DNA from: Hyphomicrobiaceae bacterium
GTDB lineage: Bacteria; Pseudomonadota; Alphaproteobacteria; Rhizobiales; Xanthobacteraceae
Length of the DNA: 32,172 bases
Reading direction: 5' to 3'
Assembly: GCA_947472885.1 (NCBI GenBank)
Contig: CANJBX010000043.1
Location: 1-32,172 of the forward strand
Position numbers and translations under genes: made by a program
Shown here: positions 10,450 to 19,346 of the stretch, piece by piece
Layout: each line of letters opens with the position of its first letter
Position numbering within the stretch: position 1 is the first letter of the stretch
Notes under the pieces: generated by a model
Told to the model about the DNA's origin: nothing
What the model saw: only the letters and a program-made list of their open reading frames with translations
Database searches by the model: none

Positions 10450-10477
10450 AATATAGTCTTTTCGCGGAAATAGGCAA
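10450..10477 (-). promoter_or_regulatory. Sigma-70-type promoter before rimP
   Basis: Read on the minus strand, TTGCCT (10477-10472) and TATATT (10455-10450) are separated by 16 bases, close to the housekeeping consensus. The predicted start is near 10443. It lies about 90 bases after the trmB stop and immediately upstream of the terminator-containing leader. Confidence 0.6.
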
Positions 10478-10566
10478 GGCCGAACGGGCTTTTAGGCCAA
10501 ATTCCCGGTGTTTTTTCGGGCGGCACGGTAAAGCGTTCCGCAATATTTATCGGCTGCGGGATGCAG

Positions 10567-11280
10567 TCAGCGCCGCTGAAAAATAAAATAGGCCGGTATA
10601 CGGCCTTCGCGGAAAGCCTTGGCCTCGTAGCGGGTTTGCGTCCAGCCATCCCATGGCTTGCGCCAGTCGTCCGCGCGTTCGGCCGTCCAAACAAACTCCG
10701 GTGTGCGCAGCACACGTTCGAGCGTCCATGCCGCATAGTGCGGGATATCGGTCGCGACCCGAAACACCGACCCGGATTTGAGCACGCGCGCGATTTCCGC
10801 GACGCTGTCGTCCTGCACGAAGCGGCGTTTCCAGTGGCGAACCTTTGGCCATGGATCAGGATACAGAAGATCGACGCCGGCGAGTGCGCCATCCGGCAGC
10901 CAGCGCAGCAAATCCATCGCGTCGCCGAAATGCAGCCGGACATTCTTGAGTGCGTTGTCGTTGACGAGTGCGACAGCCTTCGCCATGCCGTTGAGGAACG
11001 GTTCGCAGCCGATGAAACCCGTATGCGAATGCGCAGCGGCATGCGCGGCGAGATGCTCGCCGCCGCCAAAGCCGATTTCGAGCCAGAGATTTTCGATTGT
11101 CCCCGCCGTTGGAAACAGCGTTGCGAGATCCTTTGGCGCAGGTGTCGCGAGATCCACGGCAAGCTGCGGCAGCAGCGTTTCTATCAACTCGGCCTGGCGG
11201 CGCTTGAGCTGATGGCCCTTGCGGCGGCCAAAGAAACGGCGGTCGTGCGTATCCGCGCTGGATTTGTCGTCGTCAGACAT
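10567..11280 (-). CDS. trmB: tRNA (guanine(46)-N7)-methyltransferase TrmB
   Basis: TrmB methylates G46 in the variable loop of tRNA using S-adenosylmethionine. The 237-residue protein has a basic N-terminus (RRFFGRRKGHQLKRRQ), the SAM-binding motif LEIGFGGGEHL, and the family signature DLLYPDPWPKVRHWKRRF. It ends with TRYEAKAFREGRIPAYF. The ATG at 11280 is the only plausible start, although the ribosome-binding site is weak. It follows metK, which makes its methyl donor. A strong metK terminator lies in the 87-base gap, so trmB may be expressed by read-through or a promoter I could not identify. Confidence 0.96.
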   Translation of the reverse strand: MSDDDKSSADTHDRRFFGRRKGHQLKRRQAELIETLLPQLAVDLATPAPKDLATLFPTAGTIENLWLEIGFGGGEHLAAHAAAHSHTGFIGCEPFLNGMAKAVALVNDNALKNVRLHFGDAMDLLRWLPDGALAGVDLLYPDPWPKVRHWKRRFVQDDSVAEIARVLKSGSVFRVATDIPHYAAWTLERVLRTPEFVWTAERADDWRKPWDGWTQTRYEAKAFREGRIPAYFIFQRR

Positions 11281-11300
11281 GGCGTTCGTTTACGCGAATG

Positions 11301-11340
11301 GAAAACCAAAAACAAACAGGGCGGCCCGAAGGCCGCCCTG
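11301..11340 (-). terminator. Intrinsic terminator of metK
   Basis: CAGGGCGGCC and GGCCGCCCTG form a perfect 10-bp stem with a CGAA loop on the plus-strand reading. On the minus strand the stem is followed by TTTGTTTTTGGTTTT. It begins 27 bases after the metK stop and lies before the trmB start. Confidence 0.85.
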
Positions 11341-11367
11341 TCGAATGCTTTAGAACTTCGAGGGAGC

Positions 11368-12639
11368 TTAGAACGCGCCCTTGAGTTCCTTGACGAGGTC
11401 CAGGCGCTCCCAGGAGAAGCCGCCGTCCTTTTCCGGTGCGCGGCCGAAGTGGCCGTACGACGCGGTGCGCTGATAGATCGCGCGGTTCAGCTTGAGCGTG
11501 CGACGGATGTTTGTCGGCGTCAGGCGGAAGATCTGCGGGAGGAGCTTCTCGAGCTTGCGCTCATCGACCTTGCCGGTGCCGTGCAGATCGACCAGGAGCG
11601 ACATCGGATCGGCAACGCCGATCGCGTAGGCGACCTGGATTGTGCAGCGGTCAGCGAGACCGGCAGCGACGATGTTCTTGGCGAGATAGCGCGTGGCGTA
11701 AGCAGCCGAGCGGTCAACCTTCGTCGGGTCCTTGCCGGAGAAAGCGCCGCCGCCATGTGGGGCGTAACCGCCGTAGGTGTCCACGATGATCTTGCGGCCA
11801 GTGAGGCCGCAGTCGCCGTCCGGACCGCCGACAACGAAATTGCCGGTCGGGTTGACGAGGAAGTTCGCGCCCTTCGGCATCCAGCCCTTTGGCAGCGCCG
11901 ATTCAACGGCTGACGAAATCAAGTCCTTGACCATGCCCGGCGAGTACTTCTTGCCGTTGCGCGAGGTGGCGTTGTGCTGCGTCGAGACGACAACCTTGGC
12001 CGCGCCAACGGCTTTGCCGTTGACGTACTGAACCGTGACCTGGCTCTTGGCATCGGGCTGCAAGTCGGCGAGCGACTTCGAGCGGCGCTTGTCCGACAGA
12101 ACCTTCAGGATCTTGTGTGAGAAGAAAATCGGGGCGGGCATGTAGCTGCCCTTTTCGTAAACTTCCGATTCCGTGCAGGCGTAACCGAACATCATGCCCT
12201 GGTCGCCGGCGCCTTCTTCGTCAGCACCCTTCTTCTTCTTGGCATCGACGCCCATGGCGATGTCCGGCGACTGGCCGTGCAGCAGCACTTCGATGTCTGC
12301 GCCGTGGTACGAGAAGCCGTCCTGGTCGTAGCCAATGTCCTTGACGACACCGCGGGCGATTTCGGCGATCTGTTCGCGGTTGATGACGGCCTGGCTGCCA
12401 TACTTCTTGAACAGCGGCGCCTGGCCACGGCCTTCACCGGCGATCACGATCTTGTTCGTCGTCGTCAGCGTTTCGCAGCCGAGACGGGTGTTCACGAGGC
12501 TGTCGTCAGAGATGCCCAGCTTGACGTCGTTCGTAAGGAACGCGTCGAGGATTGCATCGGAGATCTGATCGGAAACCTTGTCGGGATGTCCTTCGGACAC
12601 CGACTCGCTGGTGAAAAGATAATTGCTGCGCTGAGCCAC
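11368..12639 (-). CDS. metK: S-adenosylmethionine synthase
   Basis: MetK makes S-adenosylmethionine from methionine and ATP. The 423-residue protein has [15 protein letters not shown] (GHPDK at 17-21), [13 protein letters not shown] at about 143-155 and the glycine-rich [19 protein letters not shown] loop. It is longer than the E. coli enzyme (384), with insertions such as [10 protein letters not shown] before the GAGDQG motif, as in other alphaproteobacteria. The start is GTG, supported by GAGGAG nine bases upstream. The gene lies after praR and before trmB, and has its own terminator. The leader upstream carries a strong hairpin that may control expression. Confidence 0.98.
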   Translation of the reverse strand: MAQRSNYLFTSESVSEGHPDKVSDQISDAILDAFLTNDVKLGISDDSLVNTRLGCETLTTTNKIVIAGEGRGQAPLFKKYGSQAVINREQIAEIARGVVKDIGYDQDGFSYHGADIEVLLHGQSPDIAMGVDAKKKKGADEEGAGDQGMMFGYACTESEVYEKGSYMPAPIFFSHKILKVLSDKRRSKSLADLQPDAKSQVTVQYVNGKAVGAAKVVVSTQHNATSRNGKKYSPGMVKDLISSAVESALPKGWMPKGANFLVNPTGNFVVGGPDGDCGLTGRKIIVDTYGGYAPHGGGAFSGKDPTKVDRSAAYATRYLAKNIVAAGLADRCTIQVAYAIGVADPMSLLVDLHGTGKVDERKLEKLLPQIFRLTPTNIRRTLKLNRAIYQRTASYGHFGRAPEKDGGFSWERLDLVKELKGAF

Positions 12640-12674
12640 CTTGGATCACTCCTCAAGAGGGACGCAGCATTGTC

Positions 12675-12696
12675 GCCGCGTCAGTTAGGACGCGGC
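12675..12696 (-). promoter_or_regulatory. Hairpin and repeat in the metK leader
   Basis: GCCGCGTC and GACGCGGC form a perfect 8-bp stem with a 6-base loop, about 36 bases upstream of the metK GTG. The 11-base sequence CGCGTCAGTTA (plus strand) occurs at 12677 and again at 12705, so the upstream copy could compete for the same partner. Alphaproteobacteria use SAM- and SAH-sensing RNAs at methionine-cycle genes. I cannot match this leader to a known class by eye. Confidence 0.4.
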
Positions 12697-12832
12697 TTTA
12701 TAGTCGCGTCAGTTAAACACGCCCAAGTTTCAATCAGCGTCGGAACCCAAGGTCAAGACGTGGGCGAATGATGGGCAGAATTTCGAGAATTACCCTAACA
12801 AACGTCAAGCCAAGTGGGCGTGTTTTCAGGGC

Positions 12833-13246
12833 TTAATCTTCGCCTGCAATTTGCTGCACGAGATCGACGATGCGCCGCCGCAATTTTGCATCCTTGATGC
12901 GCACAAACGCCTTGGTCAGTGCGAGGCCGTCGGAGGTCGCGAGGAAGTCTGCGACATACGCGGGCGAGGGCGAGTCTTCGAAAGCGCCGGTGGGGCCGCC
13001 GGGCTGGGTCGGTGCGCCTTCGAAGAAGAACGACACCGGGACCTGAAGGATTCCAGAAATCTGTTGCAGGCGGCTGGCACCGATGCGGTTGGCGCCCTTC
13101 TCGTACTTTTGCACCTGCTGAAACGTCAGACCCAATGCGTCGCCAAGTTTTTCCTGACTCATCGACAACATCATGCGGCGCATGCGTACGCGGCTGCCGA
13201 CGTGGCGGTCGATCGGGTTGGGAATCTTCTTCACCATTGTATCCAT
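12833..13246 (-). CDS. praR: XRE-family regulator of the PraR/PhrR type
   Basis: This 137-residue protein has a Cro/CI helix-turn-helix: VGSRVRMRRMMLSMSQEKLGDALGLTFQQVQKYEKG at about 16-51, followed by ASRLQQISGILQVPVSFFFE. The C-terminal half (about 80-137) is helical and has no ligand-binding domain. It matches the rhizobial PraR/PhrR group. PraR in rhizobia represses quorum-sensing, attachment and reb genes, and phrR was described next to actA (lnt) as low-pH inducible. The neighbourhood here, lnt upstream and metK downstream, matches that locus. The start could be the ATG at 13246 or at 13237; spacing of AGGA slightly favours neither. Function in this organism is inferred. Confidence 0.85.
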   Translation of the reverse strand: MDTMVKKIPNPIDRHVGSRVRMRRMMLSMSQEKLGDALGLTFQQVQKYEKGANRIGASRLQQISGILQVPVSFFFEGAPTQPGGPTGAFEDSPSPAYVADFLATSDGLALTKAFVRIKDAKLRRRIVDLVQQIAGED

Positions 13247-13479
13247 CGTCCTGGGTCTTTTCCGGCCGCGGCCGCTCTTTGCGCCGGATCATGTTTCAAG
13301 AATGTCGAACAACTTATTCGGTAGCTGGAAGTTCGTTATTTCGTGAAAGTTGAGTTGCCGGTCCGGCGTTCAACCCTCAGGCTCATAACCGGAGCCACTA
13401 CTACGGTACGAATGATATCCCATCAAGTTTCATTATGGATACAGCTACGCCACTGCCGTAGCACGACTTTTTTAAAGCG

Positions 13480-15090
13480 TCATGCCCCAGCGCGCCGTCG
13501 CCGTATACTGGCCATGGCGAAAACCAGAGCCAATACCACGGCGATGTGACGGTCGCCGATGCGGGCATAAGCCGTTGATTCAACTGGAGAGGGTAGTCCG
13601 GAGTCGATAATCCCCTCAGTTCCGAGCGGTAGCGAAGTAATGGTTCGGCCAAGCGGATCGATCACCGCAGACACTCCTGAATTGGCGGCGCGGACCAGTG
13701 GCAAGCCTTCCTCGATGGCTTTCAGGCGCGATTGGTGAAGGTGCTGATAGGGGCCGGTGCTGATTCCGAACCAGCCGTCGTTGGTCAGGTTCAGGAGCCA
13801 GCCGGGACGTTCTTCGTCGCGAGGCACGCCTTCACCGGGGAAGATGATCTCGTAACAGACAAACGGTGCGAAGTTCGGGATACGCGGCGCCTGTAGCGTG
13901 CGATTGCGCTCGCCAGGAATGAAGCCGCCCTGGACTTTGGTCAGCGACAGGAAACCACGGCGTTCCAGAAAGTCCTGGAATGGCAAATATTCGCCGAACG
14001 GTACCAGATGAACTTTGTCATAAATCGACAGGATCGAGCCGTCGTGATCGATCACGTAGACGGAGTTGTAGGCGCGGGTGATCCGTCCTTGTGCGTTCGG
14101 CGCTCCGGCCCGCACCGCGCCGGTGATCAGCACGGTGCCTTCCGGCAGGAAGTTTGCGATCTGCGCCATCGCGTCCGGCTCGCGTGTCAGGAAAAACGGA
14201 AATGCGGACTCAGGCCAGATCAGATGCGTCACGTCGGAAACGCCGGCATTGCGCGGGCCGGTAGCGCGATCCGACAGCGCGAGATAGCGCGCCATCACGC
14301 TGGCCTTGGCGTTGTAGTTGAATTTTTCGTCCTGCGGCAGGTTGGGCTGCATGATGCGCAGCTTCACGCCGTCAACGAGCGTCGTCGGCGTATTGTAGAG
14401 CCGCATGATGCCGAACGCAGCCATCGCCATCAGCGCCGCGGCGGCACAGGCCGGTGCGATCCACGGCTGGCGGGTGTCGGTGCGTTCGTCGATCAGCACG
14501 GCAGGACTGGCGAATACCGCGACCGCAATAAATGTCATGCCCCACAGGCCGAACAGCGAAGCGTTCTGCGCCAGCGGCAACCATTCGGTCAGCCCATAGC
14601 CATAGGCATTCCACGGAAAGCCGGTGAACAGATGTCCGCGCAGCCATTCTGAAACAGTCAGCGAGGCGGCGAGGATGACGATACGCAAAGGGCCGCGCGT
14701 CCAGAACAGCCGCGCCAGCGCAGCGCCGACGCCGGTGTAGATTGCCATCGCCGCCGGCAGTGACACCACGGCAAACGGCAGCAGCCAGCCGAAGGTCTGC
14801 ACATCGACCAGGAATGCGTAACCGATCCAGTAAAGCCCCGTGAGCAGATAGCCGAATCCGAACCACCATCCCGCAGCTGCTGCCGACAGCGCGCCGCGCC
14901 AGCGTGTTGCGGCAACGCCGTCGATCAGCCAGACCAGAATAGAGAACGATACAAACATCACCGGCCATGCGGCGAACGGCTCAAGCCCGAGTGTGCCAAG
15001 CGCACCGGCGAAAAAGGCAATGGCGGCGCGTCGCGCGCCCCACGACAGCACGATGTAGAGGGCGATCGCTTGCAGGCGCTGCGGCAGCAT
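13480..15090 (-). CDS. lnt: Apolipoprotein N-acyltransferase
   Basis: Lnt adds the third acyl chain to the N-terminal cysteine of lipoproteins at the periplasmic face of the inner membrane. The 536-residue protein has about seven hydrophobic segments before residue 230 and one near the C-terminus. A nitrilase-type domain lies between them. The catalytic triad is visible: Glu294 in WPESAFPF, Lys359 in YDKVHLVPFGEY and Cys412 in FVCYEIIFPG. The ATG shares a base with the upstream tlyC stop (TGATG); an in-frame TTG one codon earlier was rejected. This is the equivalent of actA in Sinorhizobium, which is needed for acid tolerance. Confidence 0.97.
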   Translation of the reverse strand: MLPQRLQAIALYIVLSWGARRAAIAFFAGALGTLGLEPFAAWPVMFVSFSILVWLIDGVAATRWRGALSAAAAGWWFGFGYLLTGLYWIGYAFLVDVQTFGWLLPFAVVSLPAAMAIYTGVGAALARLFWTRGPLRIVILAASLTVSEWLRGHLFTGFPWNAYGYGLTEWLPLAQNASLFGLWGMTFIAVAVFASPAVLIDERTDTRQPWIAPACAAAALMAMAAFGIMRLYNTPTTLVDGVKLRIMQPNLPQDEKFNYNAKASVMARYLALSDRATGPRNAGVSDVTHLIWPESAFPFFLTREPDAMAQIANFLPEGTVLITGAVRAGAPNAQGRITRAYNSVYVIDHDGSILSIYDKVHLVPFGEYLPFQDFLERRGFLSLTKVQGGFIPGERNRTLQAPRIPNFAPFVCYEIIFPGEGVPRDEERPGWLLNLTNDGWFGISTGPYQHLHQSRLKAIEEGLPLVRAANSGVSAVIDPLGRTITSLPLGTEGIIDSGLPSPVESTAYARIGDRHIAVVLALVFAMASIRRRRAGA

Positions 15091-16214
15091 CAACGGGTCT
15101 CGTCATTCGGCGGCGTGGCAGCGCGAACGCCGCTGTCGCCGCGGATGTCGGCTGCGGCAGTCGTGGTGGCGGCAGCAGGCGTTGTGCCTTGCGTGGCGCG
15201 CGGCGCGGCCTCGCGGGGTTTCTTGCGCTGATAGATGCGGATTTTCTTGATGCGACGCGGATCGGCGTCGAGCACTTCAAATTCGAACAGGCCCGGTCCC
15301 GGCACCAGTTCGCCGCGTACCGGCACGCGGCCGATACGCGTCACGACGAAGCCGCCGAGCGTATCGACTTCCTCGCCGGCATCGCCGATTTCGAACTCGG
15401 GACCGATGGCGGTGACGACTTCTTCCAGGTTGGCGCGGCCATCGGCGAGATACGAGCCGTCCATCTGGCGCGCAATGGTGTGGATCGAACCTTCGTCGTG
15501 TTCGTCCTGAATGTCGCCGACGATCTGTTCGACAATATCCTCAATCGAGATCAAGCCGTCGGTGCCGCCGTATTCGTCAATGACGAGTGCAAGGTGAATG
15601 CGCGTCGCCTGCATCTTGGCGAGGAGATCGATGGCCGGCATCGACGGCGGCACATAGAGCAAAGGCCGCGTGATGCCGACTGACGACAATGTGACGCTGA
15701 GATCGACGGCCTTGAAGTCGAGGCCCGCGACCGGAGGTTTGGTTTTCCGTTTCATCGGCTTGGGCGTCACCGACGCCTGCTTGGTCATGTACGCGATGAG
15801 ATCGCGGATATGAATCATGCCAACCGGATCGTCAAGCGTCTCGTTATAAACGACAAGGCGCGAATGCGCTGCGCTCTCGAAAATCTTGACCAGTTCGCCG
15901 AGCGGAATGTCGTGCTCCACCGAGACGATGTCGGCGCGCGGCAGCATGACGTCGTTGATGCGCCGCTCGCGCAGATCCAGGATGTTGCGCAGGAGGCGGC
16001 TTTCGGCGGGCGAGAAGCCGGTGTCGTTGGAAGTTTCGGCGCTGAGGATGGTTTCGAGGTCGGCGCGCAGCGAGCCGGATTTCCAGCCGAACATCGAGCG
16101 AATGACGCGGCCGAACCAGCTCTCGTTGTCGCGCGCGAACTCGGCCGGGCGCGGCACGGGAATGGGGAGATTTCCGGAAGGTTGAGCGCCCCGGTTCGCG
16201 TCGGACTCTGGCAT
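15090..16214 (-). CDS. CBS-domain protein, CorC/TlyC (hemolysin C) family
   Basis: The 374-residue protein has a short Pro-rich lead, then VMLPRADIVSVEHDIPLGEL and a pair of CBS domains (about 80-245, second repeat LLYVPPSMPAIDLLAKM...DEYGGTDGLISIEDIVEQIVGDI). A CorC_HlyC/transporter-associated domain follows (about 255-335, YLADGRANLEEV...TLGGFVVTRIGRVPVRGE). The tail is Ala/Thr-rich. It lacks the membrane DUF21 domain, so it is cytosolic, like YbeX/CorC. The family has been tied to magnesium/cobalt efflux and, as ybeX, to ribosome metabolism. The position between ybeY and lnt (20 bases from ybeY, overlapping lnt) matches the ybeZYX-lnt order of many proteobacteria and favours a ribosome-related role. 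Confidence 0.93.
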   Translation of the reverse strand: MPESDANRGAQPSGNLPIPVPRPAEFARDNESWFGRVIRSMFGWKSGSLRADLETILSAETSNDTGFSPAESRLLRNILDLRERRINDVMLPRADIVSVEHDIPLGELVKIFESAAHSRLVVYNETLDDPVGMIHIRDLIAYMTKQASVTPKPMKRKTKPPVAGLDFKAVDLSVTLSSVGITRPLLYVPPSMPAIDLLAKMQATRIHLALVIDEYGGTDGLISIEDIVEQIVGDIQDEHDEGSIHTIARQMDGSYLADGRANLEEVVTAIGPEFEIGDAGEEVDTLGGFVVTRIGRVPVRGELVPGPGLFEFEVLDADPRRIKKIRIYQRKKPREAAPRATQGTTPAAATTTAAADIRGDSGVRAATPPNDETR

Positions 16215-16234
16215 GGCTGCTTGAGTGTCTTGTC

Positions 16235-16744
16235 TCAGTCGCGGGTCACGTAGGGGTCCGGGATGTCGAGACGCGCCAGAATGTCACGTTCGAGACGTTC
16301 CATTACTTCAGCATCGGCATCCGATTCGTGATCGTAGCCCAAAAGATGCAGAAAGCCATGCACGGCAAGGTGCCCAAGATGGTTGGCAAACGGCTTTCCT
16401 TCGGCTTCTGCCTCGCGCGTGGTCGTTTCGTGGGCAATCACGATATCGCCAAGGAGACGCGGCGCGCCCGGCATCGGCGCAGGGGCCGGAAACGACAACA
16501 CATTGGTCGGCTCGTCCTTGTGCCGCCACTGGGCATTGATCGCGCGGATGGAACTGTCGTCGGTCAGCACGATCGAAAGTTCCGCGCCCGCGACATCGTG
16601 GTTCGACATGCTGGCGGCCATTTCAATAGCGCGGCACACGACCGCTTCGTCGTCCTTCGCATTCCAGGCGCCGTTCTCGACGGCGATGTCGATCACCGGC
16701 GTGTTGTCCTTTGACGCGCGAGCCTTCGCCTTCCTGGCGGTCAT
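16235..16744 (-). CDS. ybeY: Endoribonuclease YbeY (rRNA maturation)
   Basis: YbeY is a metal-dependent RNase involved in 16S rRNA 3' end maturation and ribosome quality control. The 169-residue protein has ELSIVLTDDSSIRAINAQWRHKDEPTNVLSF in two parts at about 55-86, LLGDIVIA near 97-104, and the metal motif HGFLHLLGYDHE with three histidines (129, 133, 139). An extension of about 15 residues rich in Lys/Ala precedes the domain. Its ATG overlaps the phoH stop as ATGA. The phoH-ybeY-corC-lnt order is widely conserved. Confidence 0.97.
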   Translation of the reverse strand: MTARKAKARASKDNTPVIDIAVENGAWNAKDDEAVVCRAIEMAASMSNHDVAGAELSIVLTDDSSIRAINAQWRHKDEPTNVLSFPAPAPMPGAPRLLGDIVIAHETTTREAEAEGKPFANHLGHLAVHGFLHLLGYDHESDADAEVMERLERDILARLDIPDPYVTRD

Positions 16745-17775
16745 GACCTGGTCTCGCGCTTGCTGGCCGATGCCTTGTCGTAGGCATCGACGATGCGTGC
16801 GACGAGTTCATGACGCACAACGTCCTGCGCCGAGAAGGTCGCGACGCCAATGCCTTTCACGCCGTCGAGCAGGCGCAAGGCTTCGCCCAGTCCCGAAGTC
16901 TGGCCCGGTGGCAGATCGACCTGGCTCGGATCGCCGGTGACGATCATGTGGCTGTTCTCGCCGAGGCGCGTCAGAAACATCTTCATCTGCATCGATGTTG
17001 CGTTCTGCGCTTCATCGAGGATGACGACCGCGTTCGACAGCGTGCGCCCGCGCATGAAGGCGAGCGGGGCGATTTCGATCTCGCCGGTTTGCAGCGCGCG
17101 TTCGACGATGCGCGCATCCATAAGGTCGCCGAGCGCGTCGTAGATCGGCCGCAGATAGGGATCGACCTTCTCGCGCAGATCGCCGGGAAGAAAGCCGAGC
17201 CGCTCGCCGGCTTCGACGGCGGGACGCGACAGGATGATGCGGTCCACTTCCTTGCGCTCGAACAGCATGATCGCATAGGCGACCGCGAGCCACGTCTTGC
17301 CGGTGCCGGCAGGACCCGCGCCGAACACCAGCGAATGCCGCTTGAGCGCGCGGATATAGGCATCCTGCGCGACCGTGCGGGCACGCACCGGACGCTTGCG
17401 CAGGTTGAGTTCCTCAAACTTTGCCGTGAGATTGCCGGACTCGTGATCGAACAGCGATCCTTGGGAAATAGCGAGACGCACCGCGCCTTCGACGTCGCCG
17501 GGTGCGAGATCGCGGCCATTGCGAATTTGCTCATACAGGCTGTCGAGTACGCGGCGGGCCTGTTCGCAAGCGCCGCGCGAGCCTTCAATCGTCACATGGT
17601 TGCCGCGCTGCTCTGCGGCGACGCCAAGCTTGCGCTCGATCAGCGCGAGGTTCTGCCCGTATTGCCCGAACAGCGCGGAGGCGTGCCGGTTGTCGTCGAA
17701 GGCAAGCAGGATCTGCGTCGCGCCTTCGCCGGGTACGGGGATGATCGAACTGGTATTGGATACGCGCTGTGGCAT
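16741..17775 (-). CDS. phoH: PhoH-like ATPase (YbeZ)
   Basis: The 344-residue protein is a P-loop ATPase of the PhoH family. It has an N-terminal KH-like segment (about 20-85), Walker A GPAGTGKT at 154-161, Walker B VVILDEAQ at 250-257 and the family stretch SRPAVEAGERLGFLPGDL between them. PhoH2-type relatives have RNA helicase or nuclease activity. This stand-alone form pairs with ybeY and is thought to work with it on RNA, which is inference here. The ATG directly follows the miaB stop with no gap, and the gene overlaps ybeY. Confidence 0.95.
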   Translation of the reverse strand: MPQRVSNTSSIIPVPGEGATQILLAFDDNRHASALFGQYGQNLALIERKLGVAAEQRGNHVTIEGSRGACEQARRVLDSLYEQIRNGRDLAPGDVEGAVRLAISQGSLFDHESGNLTAKFEELNLRKRPVRARTVAQDAYIRALKRHSLVFGAGPAGTGKTWLAVAYAIMLFERKEVDRIILSRPAVEAGERLGFLPGDLREKVDPYLRPIYDALGDLMDARIVERALQTGEIEIAPLAFMRGRTLSNAVVILDEAQNATSMQMKMFLTRLGENSHMIVTGDPSQVDLPPGQTSGLGEALRLLDGVKGIGVATFSAQDVVRHELVARIVDAYDKASASKRETRS

Positions 17776-19212
17776 TCAGGCTTTCTGCAGTTCCATCGCG
17801 GCGGCTTCATGCGCGCGGGGTGCGTGCACCAGCGTACCGAACAATCCGTTGGAATTAATCTCGTTGATCTCAACATCGGCGACGGTGCTGATGATCGCGG
17901 CATCCGCCATCACATGCACGGGCTGAAGAAACATCGAGCGTCCGACCATCTGGCCGGGCAGGCGGCCCGCCTTGTCGAACAGCACCGGCACGCATGCACC
18001 CATCGAGCGCATATTGAAAGAGTGACGCTGTTGTTCGAGCAATGCCTGCAAGCGATGCAGGCGCGCGGTTTTTACGTTTTCTGGAATTTGATCTTCGCGC
18101 TCCGCCGCCGGCGTGCCGGGCCGCGTCGAATAGTTGAATGCGTAGCCGCTGGTGAACGGGACGTCGCGCACAAGCCGCATCGTATCTTCAAAGTCTTCAT
18201 CGGTTTCGCCGGGAAAGCCGACGATGATGTCCGATGTGAACGCCATGTCGGGGCGAATGGCGCGGAGACGCTCGACGACGTGCATGAATTCCGCGCGGGT
18301 GTGGCCGCGGTTCATGGCGGCGAGAATGCGGTCGGAGCCAGACTGAACGGGGAGATGCAACTGCGGCATCACGGCGGGAATGTCGCGGTGCGCGGCATAG
18401 AGACTGTCGTCCATGTCGCGCGGATGGCTGGTTGAGTAGCGCAGCCGCACGATGCCGCGGATGCCTGCGATACGCTCAAGTAATTTGCCAAGCGTCCAGG
18501 TGCGGCCATCGGGGCCTTGACCGTGATAGGCGTTGACGTTCTGGCCGATCAGCGTGATCTCGCGCACGCCGGCATCTGCCAGACGTTCTGCTTCAGCGAT
18601 GATGCTTGCCGCCGGGCGCGAGACTTCCACGCCGCGCGTATAGGGCACGACGCAGAAGGTGCAGAACTTGTCGCAGCCTTCCTGGATGGTGAGGAAAGCC
18701 GAGATGCCGCGCGTGCGGATTTTCGACGCACTCGGCTTGCCGAGATGTTCAAACTTGTCCTCGACCGGAAACTCCGTATCGACCACCGGGCCGTTGTGCG
18801 CGCGCGCCAGCAATTCCGGCAGGCGATGATAGTTCTGCGAACCGACGACGAGATCGACGGTCTTTTCGCGGCGGATGATTTCCTTGCCTTCGGCCTGTGC
18901 GACACAACCGGCGACCGCGATCCTGACCTGACGGCCTTCCAGCGCGGCGGAATCCTTCATTTCGCGCAGGCGGCCAAGCTCCGAATAGACTTTCTCGGCG
19001 GCACGCTCGCGGATATGGCAGGTGTTGAGAATGACGAGGTCGGCGCCTTCGGGGCTCGACGTCTCGGTGTAGCCGGACGACGCCAGAGTGTCCGCCATAC
19101 GATGGGAATCGTAGACGTTCATTTGGCAGCCGTAGGATTTGACGTAGACCTTGCGCGCACCGCTCGTCGCGGGCTGGGTTGCTGCTGCGCCGTCTGCTGG
19201 TGCGCTGCTCAT
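17776..19212 (-). CDS. miaB: tRNA-2-methylthio-N6-dimethylallyladenosine synthase MiaB
   Basis: MiaB is a radical-SAM methylthiotransferase that modifies A37 of tRNAs reading codons beginning with U. From the ATG at 19212 it has 478 residues. The N-terminal UPF0004 domain supplies Cys29 (SYGCQMN), Cys65 (NTCHIRE) and Cys103 (AGCVAQAEG), ligands of the auxiliary cluster. The radical-SAM CxxxCxxC is at 180, 184 and 187 ([10 protein letters not shown]), and a C-terminal TRAM domain follows. Longer starts exist (ATG 19260, TTG 19311), but they add sequence unlike the family and run into a hairpin. No start has a convincing ribosome-binding site. phoH follows without a gap. Confidence 0.96.
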   Translation of the reverse strand: MSSAPADGAAATQPATSGARKVYVKSYGCQMNVYDSHRMADTLASSGYTETSSPEGADLVILNTCHIRERAAEKVYSELGRLREMKDSAALEGRQVRIAVAGCVAQAEGKEIIRREKTVDLVVGSQNYHRLPELLARAHNGPVVDTEFPVEDKFEHLGKPSASKIRTRGISAFLTIQEGCDKFCTFCVVPYTRGVEVSRPAASIIAEAERLADAGVREITLIGQNVNAYHGQGPDGRTWTLGKLLERIAGIRGIVRLRYSTSHPRDMDDSLYAAHRDIPAVMPQLHLPVQSGSDRILAAMNRGHTRAEFMHVVERLRAIRPDMAFTSDIIVGFPGETDEDFEDTMRLVRDVPFTSGYAFNYSTRPGTPAAEREDQIPENVKTARLHRLQALLEQQRHSFNMRSMGACVPVLFDKAGRLPGQMVGRSMFLQPVHVMADAAIISTVADVEINEINSNGLFGTLVHAPRAHEAAAMELQKA

Positions 19213-19269
19213 TCGATGCAAGTTGCTACTAACCGCCTGAAAATATTGAGAAACATACATGGCGCGCGA

Positions 19270-19291
19270 AACTGCGCTTGCTAGCGCAGTT
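19270..19291. promoter_or_regulatory. Hairpin between plsC and miaB
   Basis: AACTGCGCT and AGCGCAGTT are perfect 9-base complements with a 4-base loop. It lies in the 134-base gap between the acyltransferase gene and miaB. Neither side has a good T-run next to it. Ten bases away, at 19301-19313, is a second symmetric sequence (TTTTGG, one base, CCAAAA). These could be a weak terminator and an operator for miaB. The evidence is symmetry only. Confidence 0.3.
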
Positions 19292-19346
19292 CTTAGCGGT
19301 TTTTGGCCCAAAAGGAAATGATGGAACGGTGTCCCTGTACCAGTGT

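Noticed and set aside
13444-13462. Hairpin GCTACG-N7-CGTAGC with a T-run on the plus strand, just beyond the lnt stop.
   Set aside because: The T-run is on the strand with no gene, and five bases separate it from the stem. On the lnt strand there is no T-run.
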